In this document: positions 46,878-55,526 of the stretch, piece after piece
How positions within the stretch are numbered: position 1 is the stretch's first letter
How the letters are laid out: every line of letters starts with the position of its first letter
Origin: G963677085 sp963677085
Lineage (GTDB): Bacteria > Planctomycetota > Planctomycetia > Pirellulales > Thermoguttaceae
Length of the DNA stretch: 64,000 nucleotides
Assembly (NCBI GenBank): GCA_963677085.2
Contig: CAXXFH010000004.1
Location: forward strand, 2,356,001-2,420,000
Direction: 5' to 3'
The notes under the pieces: generated by a model
Databases searched by the model: none
The model's input: the letters and a program-made list of their open reading frames with translations, nothing else
What the model was told of the DNA's origin: nothing
Made by a program: the position numbers and the translations under genes

Positions 46878-47331
46878 CGTCAACACTCTCCCGTTACGAG
46901 TACGCGGAACCTTACCGCCGGCGATTTTGGAAAAAACCAAGTTGCCCAGTCTATCTCATGTCTTCTTGAACTGTCAACCAGGTAGAACCAGGGCAAACCG
47001 GGGAATTGCGGCGATTTTGGTCTGTCAACTCGCTGTCCGAGACAACCTCGCCACTGAATCGAGCAAACCTCGGGCAACAGCGACAAGAATGTGCGAATGA
47101 CCCCCTCCTGGGAGCTAGGCTCGCAATGGCTTCGCCCCCCGGTTTTTTGCTTGGCATCTACTCCACGGGCGATTAGTCTATAGGATATCCGTGAGAAGTT
47201 TGCGCTGGTTGCATGTCATATCTGCCGAGAGCGGTTCCCCGGGCCATTCTGGTGCAAGTGGGGAAACTTGTCGGGGCCTTGGGCTGTCTCGGAACCGCGA
47301 ATACCGGAACATTATTTTTGGAGGTCCACTC
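46878..47331. other. Divergent spacer between hppA and the glycine-rich gene
   Basis: 454 bases between divergent genes, likely holding both promoters. TTGGCA (47151-47156) with TAGTCT 17 bases further (47174-47179) is a weak candidate for the plus-strand gene. No gene. Confidence 0.35.
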
Positions 47332-48114
47332 ATGATCCGTGTTAGTTGGAAGCCGTGTTGGATGCTTGCCGTAACGCTGGTGCTTCTGCCCGCGTTGGCC
47401 ATGGCTGCTAAACAGCCGAAATATGGGGAGTTCAACCCGGAACATCAGTCGGTCGAGATGTTTGCCGCCATCAATCAGGGCGACATCGACGTACGGATAA
47501 TCCCCAAGGATTCGACCGAGTGCCAGGTGCTCATCGAGAACAAAACCGATAAACCCCTGAACGTGAAGTTGCCCGAGGCCTTCGGCGGCGTACCCGTGCT
47601 GGCCCAGTTTGGTGGCGGCGGTGGCGGTATGGGGGGTGGTGGTGGCGGCAGCCAGGGCATCGGTGGCGGCGGCATGGGCGGTGGCGGTATGGGAGGCATG
47701 GGTGGTGGTGGCGGTGGCGGTTTCTTCAATGTCCCGCCGGAAAAGGTTGGCAAGCTGCAGGCCACGACCGTTTGCTTGGAGCACGGCAAGAAAGAACCCC
47801 GTGCGGCCATTCCGTATAAGGTTGTGCCCATCGAGCAAATCACCGACAAGCCGGCCGTCCAAGAATTGTGCCGCATGGTCGGCACCGGGCAGCTCAGCCA
47901 ACGTGCGGCCCAGGTTGCCGCTTGGCACCTGAACAACGACATGAGCTTCGCCGAGCTGGCTGCCAAGCGGCTTCGCTTTGCCAACGGCGCTTCGCAGCCC
48001 TACTTCTCGCCGCAAGAGTTGCGTGCCGGGATGCAGATCACGATGTTGGCCACCAAACTGGCCGAAAAGCGCAGCCAAACGCCCTCGCCCGGCGACTCCG
48101 CAATTTCCGAGTGA
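47332..48114 (+). CDS. Glycine-rich secreted protein of unknown function
   Basis: 260 residues from the ATG at 47332 with GGAGG at 47320-47324. A signal peptide (WMLAVTLVLLPALAMAAK) is followed by a short conserved domain (SVEMFAAINQGDIDVRIIPK, then ECQVLIENKTDKPLNVKLPE). A tract of about 45 residues, nearly all Gly with Met/Ser (residues about 100-142), precedes a helical C-terminus (LCRMVGTGQLSQRAAQVAAW). Such glycine tracts occur in planctomycete cell-envelope proteins. No functional assignment. It stands alone and is followed by a terminator. Confidence 0.7.
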   Translation: MIRVSWKPCWMLAVTLVLLPALAMAAKQPKYGEFNPEHQSVEMFAAINQGDIDVRIIPKDSTECQVLIENKTDKPLNVKLPEAFGGVPVLAQFGGGGGGMGGGGGGSQGIGGGGMGGGGMGGMGGGGGGGFFNVPPEKVGKLQATTVCLEHGKKEPRAAIPYKVVPIEQITDKPAVQELCRMVGTGQLSQRAAQVAAWHLNNDMSFAELAAKRLRFANGASQPYFSPQELRAGMQITMLATKLAEKRSQTPSPGDSAISE

Positions 48115-48190
48115 GCCGCCTCGAAAAGGAGCTTGAATATCGAGTTGCCCGATTTGTCGAATTGGGCGTCGTCTAATTTGAATGTTCACC

Positions 48191-48229
48191 CCCCACCGTC
48201 AGCGTTGTGTTGCCGGTGGGGTTCTTTTT
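48191..48229 (+). terminator. Rho-independent terminator after the glycine-rich gene
   Basis: CCCCACCG (48191-48198) and CGGTGGGG (48214-48221) form an eight-bp stem followed by TTCTTTTT (48222-48229). Confidence 0.8.
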
Positions 48230-48515
48230 GCACATCAGTGAACGAGCGTTCGGCACAACCCACGGTTGCGTCGGATACGCGCCAGGGCTGCGAGTTGCGG
48301 GGGGGCCGGCCGCCGTTGCGTCGCCGGGCTCCTCGTGTATTCACGACGGGCTTATTGATGCTTGCATTGAAAATGATCCTCTTCGGAAAGCCGAACGCCT
48401 GGAAACCCAGGCTCCCGTTGGTCGCCTTCCGCTCATTAGCTAGGCAAGCGTCAATAATATAGGGTGCTCGACATCGACCGCATCGATTGATACAACGTCG
48501 GAAGAGGAGCCCTGT
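48230..48515. repeat. Spacer with a CTCCCGTTGGTCGC repeat copy
   Basis: 48411-48426 reads GCTCCCGTTGGTCGCC, preceded by TGATGCTTGCATTGAAAATG, which mirrors the TTCAATGAAT...ACATCAATAA half found at 41375-41398 and 61952-61976. The two halves form one longer dispersed repeat, here in opposite orientation. Confidence 0.6.
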
Positions 48516-50249
48516 ATGCGCAATCATCCTGCTTATCGAAATTTCCGTCGCGTCGCCGTTGGCTTGGCCGTTGCGATCAGTGTGGGGTTGCTGTTGCTTT
48601 TGGTTTTCCGGCCCCGTCCTACCTCGTCGCAGGACACGGCCCTTCGCGTTCGTAGCGGGTGGGACTCGGTGCCCGACGCAGAAGTGATCGTGGTCGACGG
48701 CAACGATGTCGTCGCCGCGCTCGTCTTGTTGCCGTTTTCTACACCGTTAGGTCGGACTACCCCGGAATCGGCCTTTGGCGAGTTGTTTAACACGATCGTC
48801 GTGGCGAAGCAGCTCGAACCGAAGTTGACCGATGCCGACGGACGGCTGGTACTTCCCCGACTGGAGCCGACCGACTACGTGCTGGTTCGTGGCCGTGTGC
48901 CGGGCAAATCGGCGAGTTCTTCGTCGGTCGAGTCCGAAACGCTCTGGTTTATTTCGGCCGAGCAGGTCGACGACGGGGCGCTGTCGGTGGAGGATGGCGA
49001 CCGCGGGGGCCAGCATCTTCTCGACGTCGTACTCGCTTCGCCCGAATTGCGAGAAACGCTTCTGAAGCGGTTGTCCGACGAGGCCGAGGGGATTGCCGTG
49101 CGGCAGCAGTTCGATTCGGCCCGGCACTTTTTGAAGAACGCGGCCGATTTGCTGGGTTCCACCCAGTCGGCAGCCGTCCGTCAGCGCATCGACCAGGAAG
49201 AAGCCAAGCACTGGTGTCACCAGGCGGAGAACGCGCGGGATCGGGGCGACTACGAGCTCGCTCGACAACTGGCCGACAAGCTCGATCAATTGGCGCCCGA
49301 CTCTGGCGACAAAACTCGCCTGCTGCAGAGTATTGCCGAACACGAAGGAGGGCTGGCCAAAGTTGTTGACGCCCAGGCGGGGGGAGCCAACTGCGCGGCC
49401 TTCTCGCCCAACGGGCAGCGTGCTGTCTCGGCCGGCAACCAGGGAACCGTGCTGCTCTGGGAAACCGGCGGCTGGCAGAAGCTTCGCCAACTGGGGCCCA
49501 AGCTCGGGCCGGTGGCCGCCGTGGCCTACTCGCCACGCGGCGACGTCGTGTTGGCGGGCGACAAAACCGGTGCGGCCGTGGTGCTAGACATTGCCGACGG
49601 GCAGTTGCTTCGGCGGCTCCAAGGTGCTTCGTCGGCCATAACCGCCGTGGCCTTTTCTCCCGATGGCGAACAAGCGGCCGTGGGTGACCAGGATGGTTTG
49701 GTGCGACTGTATCGGATAAAGACGGGCGATCAGCTGCACAGCTTTTCGAAGCACCGCAGGGCCGTCACGGGAGTTGCCTTCTCGCCCAAAGGCCGGCAGG
49801 TCTATTCGGCCAGTGCCGATGGGACGGTGCGCCTCTGGTTGGCCGAAACGGCCGTCGAACAACGAAGCTTCTCGGCCGACGAATCACCCGTGATGTGCAT
49901 GAGTCTCGCCCCCGACGGCCAACTGTTGCTGACCGGCAGCGACGACATGCGGCTGCGGATCTTCGCCACCGAATCGGGCGAAGAGCAACGGCGAATGATC
50001 GGCAACCCCTCGATTCCTCGGGCGGTCGCCTTTTCGCCCGACGGACGCTTGGCCGCCTCGGGCCACGACGACCGGACCGTGCGGCTGTGGAATGTCGAAG
50101 AGGGCAATCTCCTAGAGACATTCCAAGTGAAGGCGGGACCCGTCTGCTGCGTGCTCTTCTCTCCCGATGGTACTCGCGTTCTCTCGTGCAGCCAGGGCGA
50201 CCCCAAGTTGCGGTTGTGGGTAGTGGCTAAAGAGCATTTAGGGAAATAG
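48516..50249 (+). CDS. Membrane-anchored WD40-repeat protein
   Basis: 577 residues; GAGGAG upstream of the ATG. A single transmembrane helix (VAVGLAVAISVGLLLLLVF) near the N-terminus is followed by a carboxypeptidase-like linker and helical region, then seven WD40-type repeats from about residue 285. Examples are VAYSPRGDVVLAGDKTGAAV, VAFSPDGEQAAVGDQDGLVR and VAFSPDGRLAASGHDDRTVR. The propeller probably serves as a protein-interaction platform. No partner is evident in the neighbouring genes. Confidence 0.8.
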   Translation: MRNHPAYRNFRRVAVGLAVAISVGLLLLLVFRPRPTSSQDTALRVRSGWDSVPDAEVIVVDGNDVVAALVLLPFSTPLGRTTPESAFGELFNTIVVAKQLEPKLTDADGRLVLPRLEPTDYVLVRGRVPGKSASSSSVESETLWFISAEQVDDGALSVEDGDRGGQHLLDVVLASPELRETLLKRLSDEAEGIAVRQQFDSARHFLKNAADLLGSTQSAAVRQRIDQEEAKHWCHQAENARDRGDYELARQLADKLDQLAPDSGDKTRLLQSIAEHEGGLAKVVDAQAGGANCAAFSPNGQRAVSAGNQGTVLLWETGGWQKLRQLGPKLGPVAAVAYSPRGDVVLAGDKTGAAVVLDIADGQLLRRLQGASSAITAVAFSPDGEQAAVGDQDGLVRLYRIKTGDQLHSFSKHRRAVTGVAFSPKGRQVYSASADGTVRLWLAETAVEQRSFSADESPVMCMSLAPDGQLLLTGSDDMRLRIFATESGEEQRRMIGNPSIPRAVAFSPDGRLAASGHDDRTVRLWNVEEGNLLETFQVKAGPVCCVLFSPDGTRVLSCSQGDPKLRLWVVAKEHLGK

Positions 50250-50484
50250 GGCAAAGGGCGGATCTGGGTTGTTTGCTCAGCTTGCCTGTTTCCCACACGA
50301 AGCGTGGATGCGAGGAGTCTTTTTTTGCATTCGCATTCTGCCTCCTCCCCGCCGGTAGAGGCAGTCAGCCGGGCAAGCGATATTGCCCTGCCGATGCCTT
50401 TTCGGCTACCATTTGCATTCCCCGGGCCATGCCGACAGAGGGGTATGTGTTTCACCAAAGCCTGATTGCCCAAGGAAGGGCCAC

Positions 50485-51549
50485 ATGAAGGCGTTGATCG
50501 TTGGACTAGGAAGTATCGGCCGGCGCCACTTGACGAATCTGCGTCAACTGGTTGCTGGCGTTACAGTTATCGCGCTGCGCCATCGACGGCCGTCGTCTTC
50601 GCTCGACGACGGGCCATCCTCCGAGCGCGCGTCCCAGCCCGACCACGAGGTCTATTCGCTTGACGAGGCCGTGGCTTGCCGTCCCGATCTTGCTCTGATC
50701 GCTTCGCCCTCGCCGATGCATTTTCCCCAAGCGATGGCCTTGGCCGAAGCCGGCGTACCGTTGTTCATCGAGAAACCGCTGGCCGACCGGTCCGAGGGTG
50801 TTGACCGTCTGACGGCCCTCTGCCGGCAGCAATCCCTTCCGTTGTTGGTTGGCTACAGCTTGCGACACTATCGACCGCTGCAGGCGATGCACGACGCAAT
50901 CCGGTCGGGCCGGATTGGTCGGCCGCTGGCGTTGCGCGCCGAAGTGGGCCAGTACTTGCCCGACTGGCGTCCCACGCAAGACTATCGGCAAACGGTCACC
51001 GCCCGATCGGATCTCGGCGGCGGTGTGCTTTTGGAACTAAGTCACGAGTTGGACTACGCCCGATGGATGCTTGGCGAGGTGGCGGCCATCGACGCACACA
51101 CGGCGCGAGTGAGCGATCTGGAGATCGACGTGGAGGACGTGGCCGATATTGTTTTGCAGTTCGATAGCGGAGCCGTGGGCAATATTCATCTTGATATGCT
51201 CGACCGCAGTGCCACCCGACGCTGCCGCATCGTAGGCACCGAAGGCACGTTGACCTGGGATCTCGACGGTCATCGCGTGCGTTGCTACTCGGCGGAAACC
51301 CGACAATGGGCCGATGTGTTTGCTGTCAAGGACTTCGACTGCAACGAGATGTACCTGAACCAACTGCGGCACTTCCTTGACTGCGTCGCAGGCAGAGCGA
51401 CACCAGCGGTAACCGGCGAGGATGGGCTTCGGACGCTGCAACTTGTGGAGGCGGCCCGGCGGTCGTCGCGGCAGCGGCGAACCACACCGCTTCCCGCCTT
51501 CGGCATGGCCCAAGAGACACCAGCACTGGCGGAGGTCGCGTCGCGATGA
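50485..51549 (+). CDS. Gfo/Idh/MocA-family oxidoreductase, PtmF-like
   Basis: 354 residues from the ATG at 50485 (MKALIVGLGSIGRRHLTNLR); AAGGAAGG precedes it. The Rossmann motif GLGSIGRRH and EKPLADRSEGVDRL identify the family. It opens the legionaminic-acid-type cluster. By synteny it resembles Campylobacter PtmF (an oxidoreductase next to PtmA, PtmB/LegF, NeuB and NeuC), whose exact step is not settled. The stop codon overlaps the LegF start by four bases (ATGA), showing co-translation. Confidence 0.8.
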   Translation: MKALIVGLGSIGRRHLTNLRQLVAGVTVIALRHRRPSSSLDDGPSSERASQPDHEVYSLDEAVACRPDLALIASPSPMHFPQAMALAEAGVPLFIEKPLADRSEGVDRLTALCRQQSLPLLVGYSLRHYRPLQAMHDAIRSGRIGRPLALRAEVGQYLPDWRPTQDYRQTVTARSDLGGGVLLELSHELDYARWMLGEVAAIDAHTARVSDLEIDVEDVADIVLQFDSGAVGNIHLDMLDRSATRRCRIVGTEGTLTWDLDGHRVRCYSAETRQWADVFAVKDFDCNEMYLNQLRHFLDCVAGRATPAVTGEDGLRTLQLVEAARRSSRQRRTTPLPAFGMAQETPALAEVASR

Positions 51550-52301
51550 AACCCAAGGTCGTAGGATTTGTATTTGCCCGAGGCGGTTCCAAAGGCGTGC
51601 CGCGAAAAAACATCCGACCATTGGCCGGCAAGCCGCTTATCGGCCATGCCATCGACATTGGGTTGGCCAGCCGGCACATCGATCGGATGGTCGTCTCGAC
51701 CGACGACGAAGAGATCGCCGCCGTCGCCCGGCGCTACGGGGCCGACGTGCCGTTTATGCGTCCGCCGGAATTGGCCACCGACAAAGCGCCCGAGTGGAAG
51801 GCCTGGCAACATGCCATTCGTGCGGTCCAAGATGAATCGAGCGGTGACTTCGACATCTTCGTTTGTCTGCCGGCTACCGCGCCGCTTCGGGCCGTGGAAG
51901 ATGTTGACGCGTGCATCGAAACGCTGTTGGCCGATTCGACGGTCGACCTGGTCATCACCGTCAGCCCGGCGCATCACAATCCGTATTTCAACATGATCGT
52001 GCTCGACGAGAATCGTTCGGCGCGGTTGGTCATGGAAGCCGCCGGAGTGACCAATGGTCCGATCGCTCGTCGTCAGGACGCTCCGGTGGTCTACGACCAG
52101 ACGACGGTGTGCTATGCCGCCCGGCCCGAGTTCGTGTTGAACAGTACGCGCCAGTTCGACGGCCGCGTTCGTGCCGTGGTGGTGCCGCCCGATCGGGCAT
52201 TGGATATCGATACGGAGTTGGACTTTCAGTTCGCCGAGTTCTTGCTACAGCAAGAACAACATAGGGTGCCATGGCCACACTCGCGTGGCCATGCGGCGTA
52301 A
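51546..52301 (+). CDS. CMP-N-acylneuraminate/legionaminate cytidylyltransferase (LegF-like)
   Basis: 251 residues. The NTP-binding loop FVFARGGSKGVPRKNIRPLA and the conserved LPATAPLRAVEDVDA and PVVYDQTTVCYA identify a CMP-sugar synthetase, which activates a nonulosonic acid with CTP. The last 11 residues (WPHSRGHAA and before) are encoded by a CATGGCCAC/GTGGCCATG palindrome at 52270-52293, so they are not family sequence. It starts within the stop of the previous gene. Confidence 0.88.
   Translation: MKPKVVGFVFARGGSKGVPRKNIRPLAGKPLIGHAIDIGLASRHIDRMVVSTDDEEIAAVARRYGADVPFMRPPELATDKAPEWKAWQHAIRAVQDESSGDFDIFVCLPATAPLRAVEDVDACIETLLADSTVDLVITVSPAHHNPYFNMIVLDENRSARLVMEAAGVTNGPIARRQDAPVVYDQTTVCYAARPEFVLNSTRQFDGRVRAVVVPPDRALDIDTELDFQFAEFLLQQEQHRVPWPHSRGHAA
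52270..52293. repeat. CATGGCCAC/GTGGCCATG palindrome at the end of legF
   Basis: CATGGCCAC (52270-52278), a 6-base loop and GTGGCCATG (52285-52293). It is a variant of the CATGCCCACG palindromes at 19698 and 23138. It lies inside the reading frame of the cytidylyltransferase gene. Confidence 0.65.
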
Positions 52302-52313
52302 GAAGATTACCTG

Positions 52314-53117
52314 ATGAAAACAATCCAGCAATTGATGAACCTCGAGGGCCGTGTTGCCCTGGTGACCGGCGGGGCCGGGCATATCGGTCGCGCGCTGTGC
52401 GATGCGCTGGCCGAGCTGGGTTCGGCGGTGGCTGTGCTGGATCGCGATGTCGACGGTTGCCGCACGGCGACCGAGCGCTTGGCGAACAACTATCAGGTGG
52501 ATGCCCTGCCGCTGGACGTGGATCTGGCCGACGAAGCAGCGACTCGGGTGGCTTGCCATCGGGTGATCGACCACTTCGGGCGGCTCGATGTTCTCGTCCA
52601 CTGTGCGGCGTTTGTTGGTTCATCCAATCTGGCCGGCTGGGCAACGCGATTCGTCGAACAGTCGGCCGACACCTGGCGACAAGCGATCGAAGTAAACCTG
52701 ACCTCGGCCTTCGTGCTCACGCAAACGTGCGCCGACGCCTTAGCCGACTCGAGCCACGGCAGCGTGATCAATGTTTCGTCGATCTATGGGCTGGTGGGGC
52801 CTGACCTGGGGCTTTACGAAGGTACCGAAATGGGCAACCCGGCTGCTTACGCGGCCAGCAAGGGTGGCCTGTTGCAGTTCACCCGTTGGGCGGCGACTAC
52901 CCTGGCTCCCAAGGTTCGGGTGAACGCCGTCACACCCGGCGGCATTGCCCGAGGACAAGACGAAACGTTCGTCACCCGATACGTCGCCCGCACACCGCTG
53001 GGTCGAATGGGTACCGAAGAAGAACTCAAAGGCGCGGTGGCTTATTTGGCCAGCGATCTGTCGGCCTACGTCACGGGCCAAAACCTCGTGGTCGACGGCG
53101 GTTGGACGGTCTGGTGA
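52314..53117 (+). CDS. Short-chain dehydrogenase/reductase, PtmA-like
   Basis: 267 residues. The cofactor motif TGGAGHIGRALCD, the NVSSIYG segment and the YAASKGG active site (YxxxK) are clear. Within this cluster it corresponds to PtmA of Campylobacter, which occurs next to PtmB/LegF. Its precise reaction in the pathway is not established. It is followed by a repeat of 70 bases before the synthase gene. Confidence 0.82.
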   Translation: MKTIQQLMNLEGRVALVTGGAGHIGRALCDALAELGSAVAVLDRDVDGCRTATERLANNYQVDALPLDVDLADEAATRVACHRVIDHFGRLDVLVHCAAFVGSSNLAGWATRFVEQSADTWRQAIEVNLTSAFVLTQTCADALADSSHGSVINVSSIYGLVGPDLGLYEGTEMGNPAAYAASKGGLLQFTRWAATTLAPKVRVNAVTPGGIARGQDETFVTRYVARTPLGRMGTEEELKGAVAYLASDLSAYVTGQNLVVDGGWTVW

Positions 53118-53187
53118 GGGGAGTTGGGAGATAGGAGTGGAGAGTTCGGAGTTAGCCGCTTGCGGTTTCGCCCTTTCTTGTGGAAAA
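53118..53187. repeat. GGGAGTTGGGAG repeat between the SDR and synthase genes
   Basis: GGGGAGTTGGGAGATAGGAG, then AGTTCGGAGTTAGCCGCTTG and CGGTTTCGCCCTTT. The same order recurs at 55421-55495 and 57641-57705. CCGCTTGCGG forms a short hairpin. Confidence 0.7.
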
Positions 53188-54282
53188 ATGTCTGCAACCG
53201 ATCAAACCGACAATCCGACGCAGCAATTCACCATCGCCGGGCGTCCGGTGGGCGATGGCTGTCCGTGTTTCGTCATCGCCGAGGCCGGAGTGAATCACAA
53301 CGGCGACCTTGATCTGGCCCGACGTCTGATCGACGTGGCTGCCGAAGCCGGGGCCGACGCCGTAAAGTTCCAGACCTGGAAGACCTCGTGCTTGGTTACC
53401 AACGACGCTCCCCTGGCCGACTACCAGAAGCAAAATCTTGGTCAGCAGGGTTCGCAGTGTGAGACACCCCAGTACGAGATGCTTCGTCGTCTGGAACTCA
53501 AACCGCACAGCCACGCCGTGTTGCAGCAGCACTGCCGGCAGCGCGGCGTGATGTTTCTTTCGACGCCGTTCGACGAGCCGTCGACCGATTTGCTCGTCGG
53601 ACTCGACGTACCGGCCTTGAAGATTCCCTCCGGCGAAGTAACGAACGGACCACTGCTGGCCCACATCGCCCGATCGGGGCGACCTGTAATCATGTCGACC
53701 GGAATGTGTCGACTGGACGAAGTGGAAGCGGCCGTCAACACGCTTCATCGCCATGGCAACCGCGAACTCATCTTGCTGCATTGCGTGAGCAACTATCCGG
53801 CCGATCCGGCAGAGGCCAACCTTCGCGCGATGGCCACATTGCGACAACACTTCGACGTGCCGGTCGGTTTTTCGGATCACACGCCGGGCGTTGAGGTGTC
53901 GTTGGCGGCGGTGGTCTTGGGGGCGTGCATCGTCGAGAAGCATTTCACGTTGGACCGTACCCTGCCCGGCCCCGACCACAAGGCCTCGCTCGAGCCCGAC
54001 GAGCTAGTGGCGCTGGTTCGCGGCATTCACACGGTGGAGTCAGCCTTGGGCGACGGGCGCAAGATGCCCACGGCGTCGGAAACCAACACGGCCGACGTTG
54101 CCCGAAAGAGTCTGACAGCGGCGGTCGACATTCCGGCGGGCACCGTATTGCGGCCTGAGTTGATCGCCATTCGCCGGCCCGGCACCGGGCTGCCGCCTTC
54201 GATGCGAGAGGAACTTCTGGGTCGCACTGTGCAATGTGATATTCCCGCCGGCACCCTTTTGGATCGGAAAATGGTAGCGTGA
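53188..54282 (+). CDS. N-acetylneuraminate/legionaminate synthase (LegI/NeuB family), copy 1
   Basis: 364 residues from the ATG at 53188 (MSATDQTDNPTQQFTIAGRP); the in-frame stretch upstream overlaps the SDR gene. The TIM barrel has FVIAEAGVNHNGDLDLARRL, AVKFQTWKTSCL and the KIPSGEVTN and SDHTPGVEV signatures. The C-terminal SAF domain is seen in IPAGTVLRPELIAIRRPGTG. It condenses PEP with an N-acylated hexosamine to a nonulosonic acid in the cytoplasm. Its stop overlaps the LegG start (GTGA). No ribosome-binding site is strong. Confidence 0.88.
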   Translation: MSATDQTDNPTQQFTIAGRPVGDGCPCFVIAEAGVNHNGDLDLARRLIDVAAEAGADAVKFQTWKTSCLVTNDAPLADYQKQNLGQQGSQCETPQYEMLRRLELKPHSHAVLQQHCRQRGVMFLSTPFDEPSTDLLVGLDVPALKIPSGEVTNGPLLAHIARSGRPVIMSTGMCRLDEVEAAVNTLHRHGNRELILLHCVSNYPADPAEANLRAMATLRQHFDVPVGFSDHTPGVEVSLAAVVLGACIVEKHFTLDRTLPGPDHKASLEPDELVALVRGIHTVESALGDGRKMPTASETNTADVARKSLTAAVDIPAGTVLRPELIAIRRPGTGLPPSMREELLGRTVQCDIPAGTLLDRKMVA

Positions 54283-55499
54283 GGAAGATTGCCGTGGTAA
54301 CCGTCGGACGCAGCGATTTTGGGCTCTACACGCCCGTGCTGCGCGCGATCGCGGCCGATCCCGAATTGAAGTTGCAGTTGATCGTCGGTGGGGCTCACTT
54401 GACGCCGGAGTCGGGCTGGACGGTCAACGCCGTCGCGGAAGCGGGTTTCGAGATTGCCGATCGGGTCGATATGACCCTGGCTGCCGACACACCGGAAGCA
54501 GTGGCCATTGCGATGGGCCTGGGAACCATGGGTTTCGCCCGGTCCTATGCCCGGCTGAAGCCAGATATCTTGCTGGTGCTTGGCGACCGCTACGAGATGC
54601 ACGCCGCAGCCGTGGCGGCCGTGCCGATGCGAATTCCTATCGCCCACATCCACGGCGGCGAAATCACCGAAGGGGCCATCGACGACGTCTTCCGCCATGC
54701 CATCACAAAATACGCTCATTTACACTTCGTGGCCATGGAAGAATACGCCCGACGGGTAAGGCAGATGGGCGAGGAGCCGTGGCGCGTGACCGTCAGCGGT
54801 GGTCCGGCGCTGGATAACCTGCACAACGAAACCCTACTCGACCGCGAACAGCTTTCCGCCAAGCTGGCGATGGATCTTGATAAGCCCACGCTGTTGGTCA
54901 CGTATCATCCGGTCACGCTCGAATACGACGACACCGAACGTCAGGTGACCAACCTACTGGCGGCACTCGAACGAAGCGAACACCAAGTGGTGCTCACGTA
55001 TCCCAACGCCGATACCTACGGCCAACGCATTTTGCCGATGATTCGCGAGTTCTGCGATCGGTGTCCTCGGGCGAAGGCCTTTGCCAACCTGGGCACGGTG
55101 GTCTACTTCAGTTTGATGAACTACGCGGCGGCCATGGTGGGCAACTCGTCGTCAGGAATTTGCGAAGCGGCCTCGTTCCGCCTGCCCGTGGTCGACGTAG
55201 GCAACCGGCAGCGGGGTCGTCATCGGGCGCAGAACGTCGTTCACACGGGCTACGAAGTCGACGAAATCCTCGATGGCATCCGTCGGGCGACCGCGCCGGA
55301 ATTTCGCCAGGGTTTGGTCGACTTGGTGAACCCCTACGGCGACGGCCATGCCGCGGAACGGATCGTCGAGCGGCTCAAAGAAGTCGCGCTCGACGAACGA
55401 CTATTGGCGAAGAGGTTTTGGAGTGCGGAGTTGGGAGTTGAGAGTCAGGAGTTGGGGAGGCAAGAGCCGCTTACGGCTTCGCCCCTTAATTCGGAGTGA
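54279..55499 (+). CDS. NDP-sugar hydrolysing 2-epimerase (LegG/NeuC family)
   Basis: 406 residues, starting with a GTG inside the synthase stop codon. The start RKIAVVTVGRSDFGLYTPVL, HIHGGEITEGAIDD and the VGNSSSGICEAASF loop identify the hydrolysing UDP-GlcNAc 2-epimerase family. LegG releases 2,4-diacetamido-trideoxy-mannose from an NDP-sugar. The last 26 residues (WSAELGVESQELGRQEP...) are encoded by the GAGTTGGGAG repeat and are not family sequence; the natural end is near KRF. Confidence 0.85.
   Translation: MRKIAVVTVGRSDFGLYTPVLRAIAADPELKLQLIVGGAHLTPESGWTVNAVAEAGFEIADRVDMTLAADTPEAVAIAMGLGTMGFARSYARLKPDILLVLGDRYEMHAAAVAAVPMRIPIAHIHGGEITEGAIDDVFRHAITKYAHLHFVAMEEYARRVRQMGEEPWRVTVSGGPALDNLHNETLLDREQLSAKLAMDLDKPTLLVTYHPVTLEYDDTERQVTNLLAALERSEHQVVLTYPNADTYGQRILPMIREFCDRCPRAKAFANLGTVVYFSLMNYAAAMVGNSSSGICEAASFRLPVVDVGNRQRGRHRAQNVVHTGYEVDEILDGIRRATAPEFRQGLVDLVNPYGDGHAAERIVERLKEVALDERLLAKRFWSAELGVESQELGRQEPLTASPLNSE
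55421..55495. repeat. GAGTTGGGAG repeat inside the 3' end of legG
   Basis: GGAGTGCGGAGTTGGGAGTT, then AGAGTCAGGAGTTG and GCCGCTTACGGCTTCGCCCC (55468-55487), same order as at 53118-53187 and 57641-57705. It is read through by the legG frame. Confidence 0.7.
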
Positions 55500-55526
55500 G
55501 ATAATCCACGGAAGTACAAGATATCC

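Noticed and set aside
52945..53187. Extended N-terminus for the first NeuB synthase
   Set aside because: The frame is open upstream, but that part overlaps the SDR gene and a repeat; the ATG at 53188 gives the family N-terminus.
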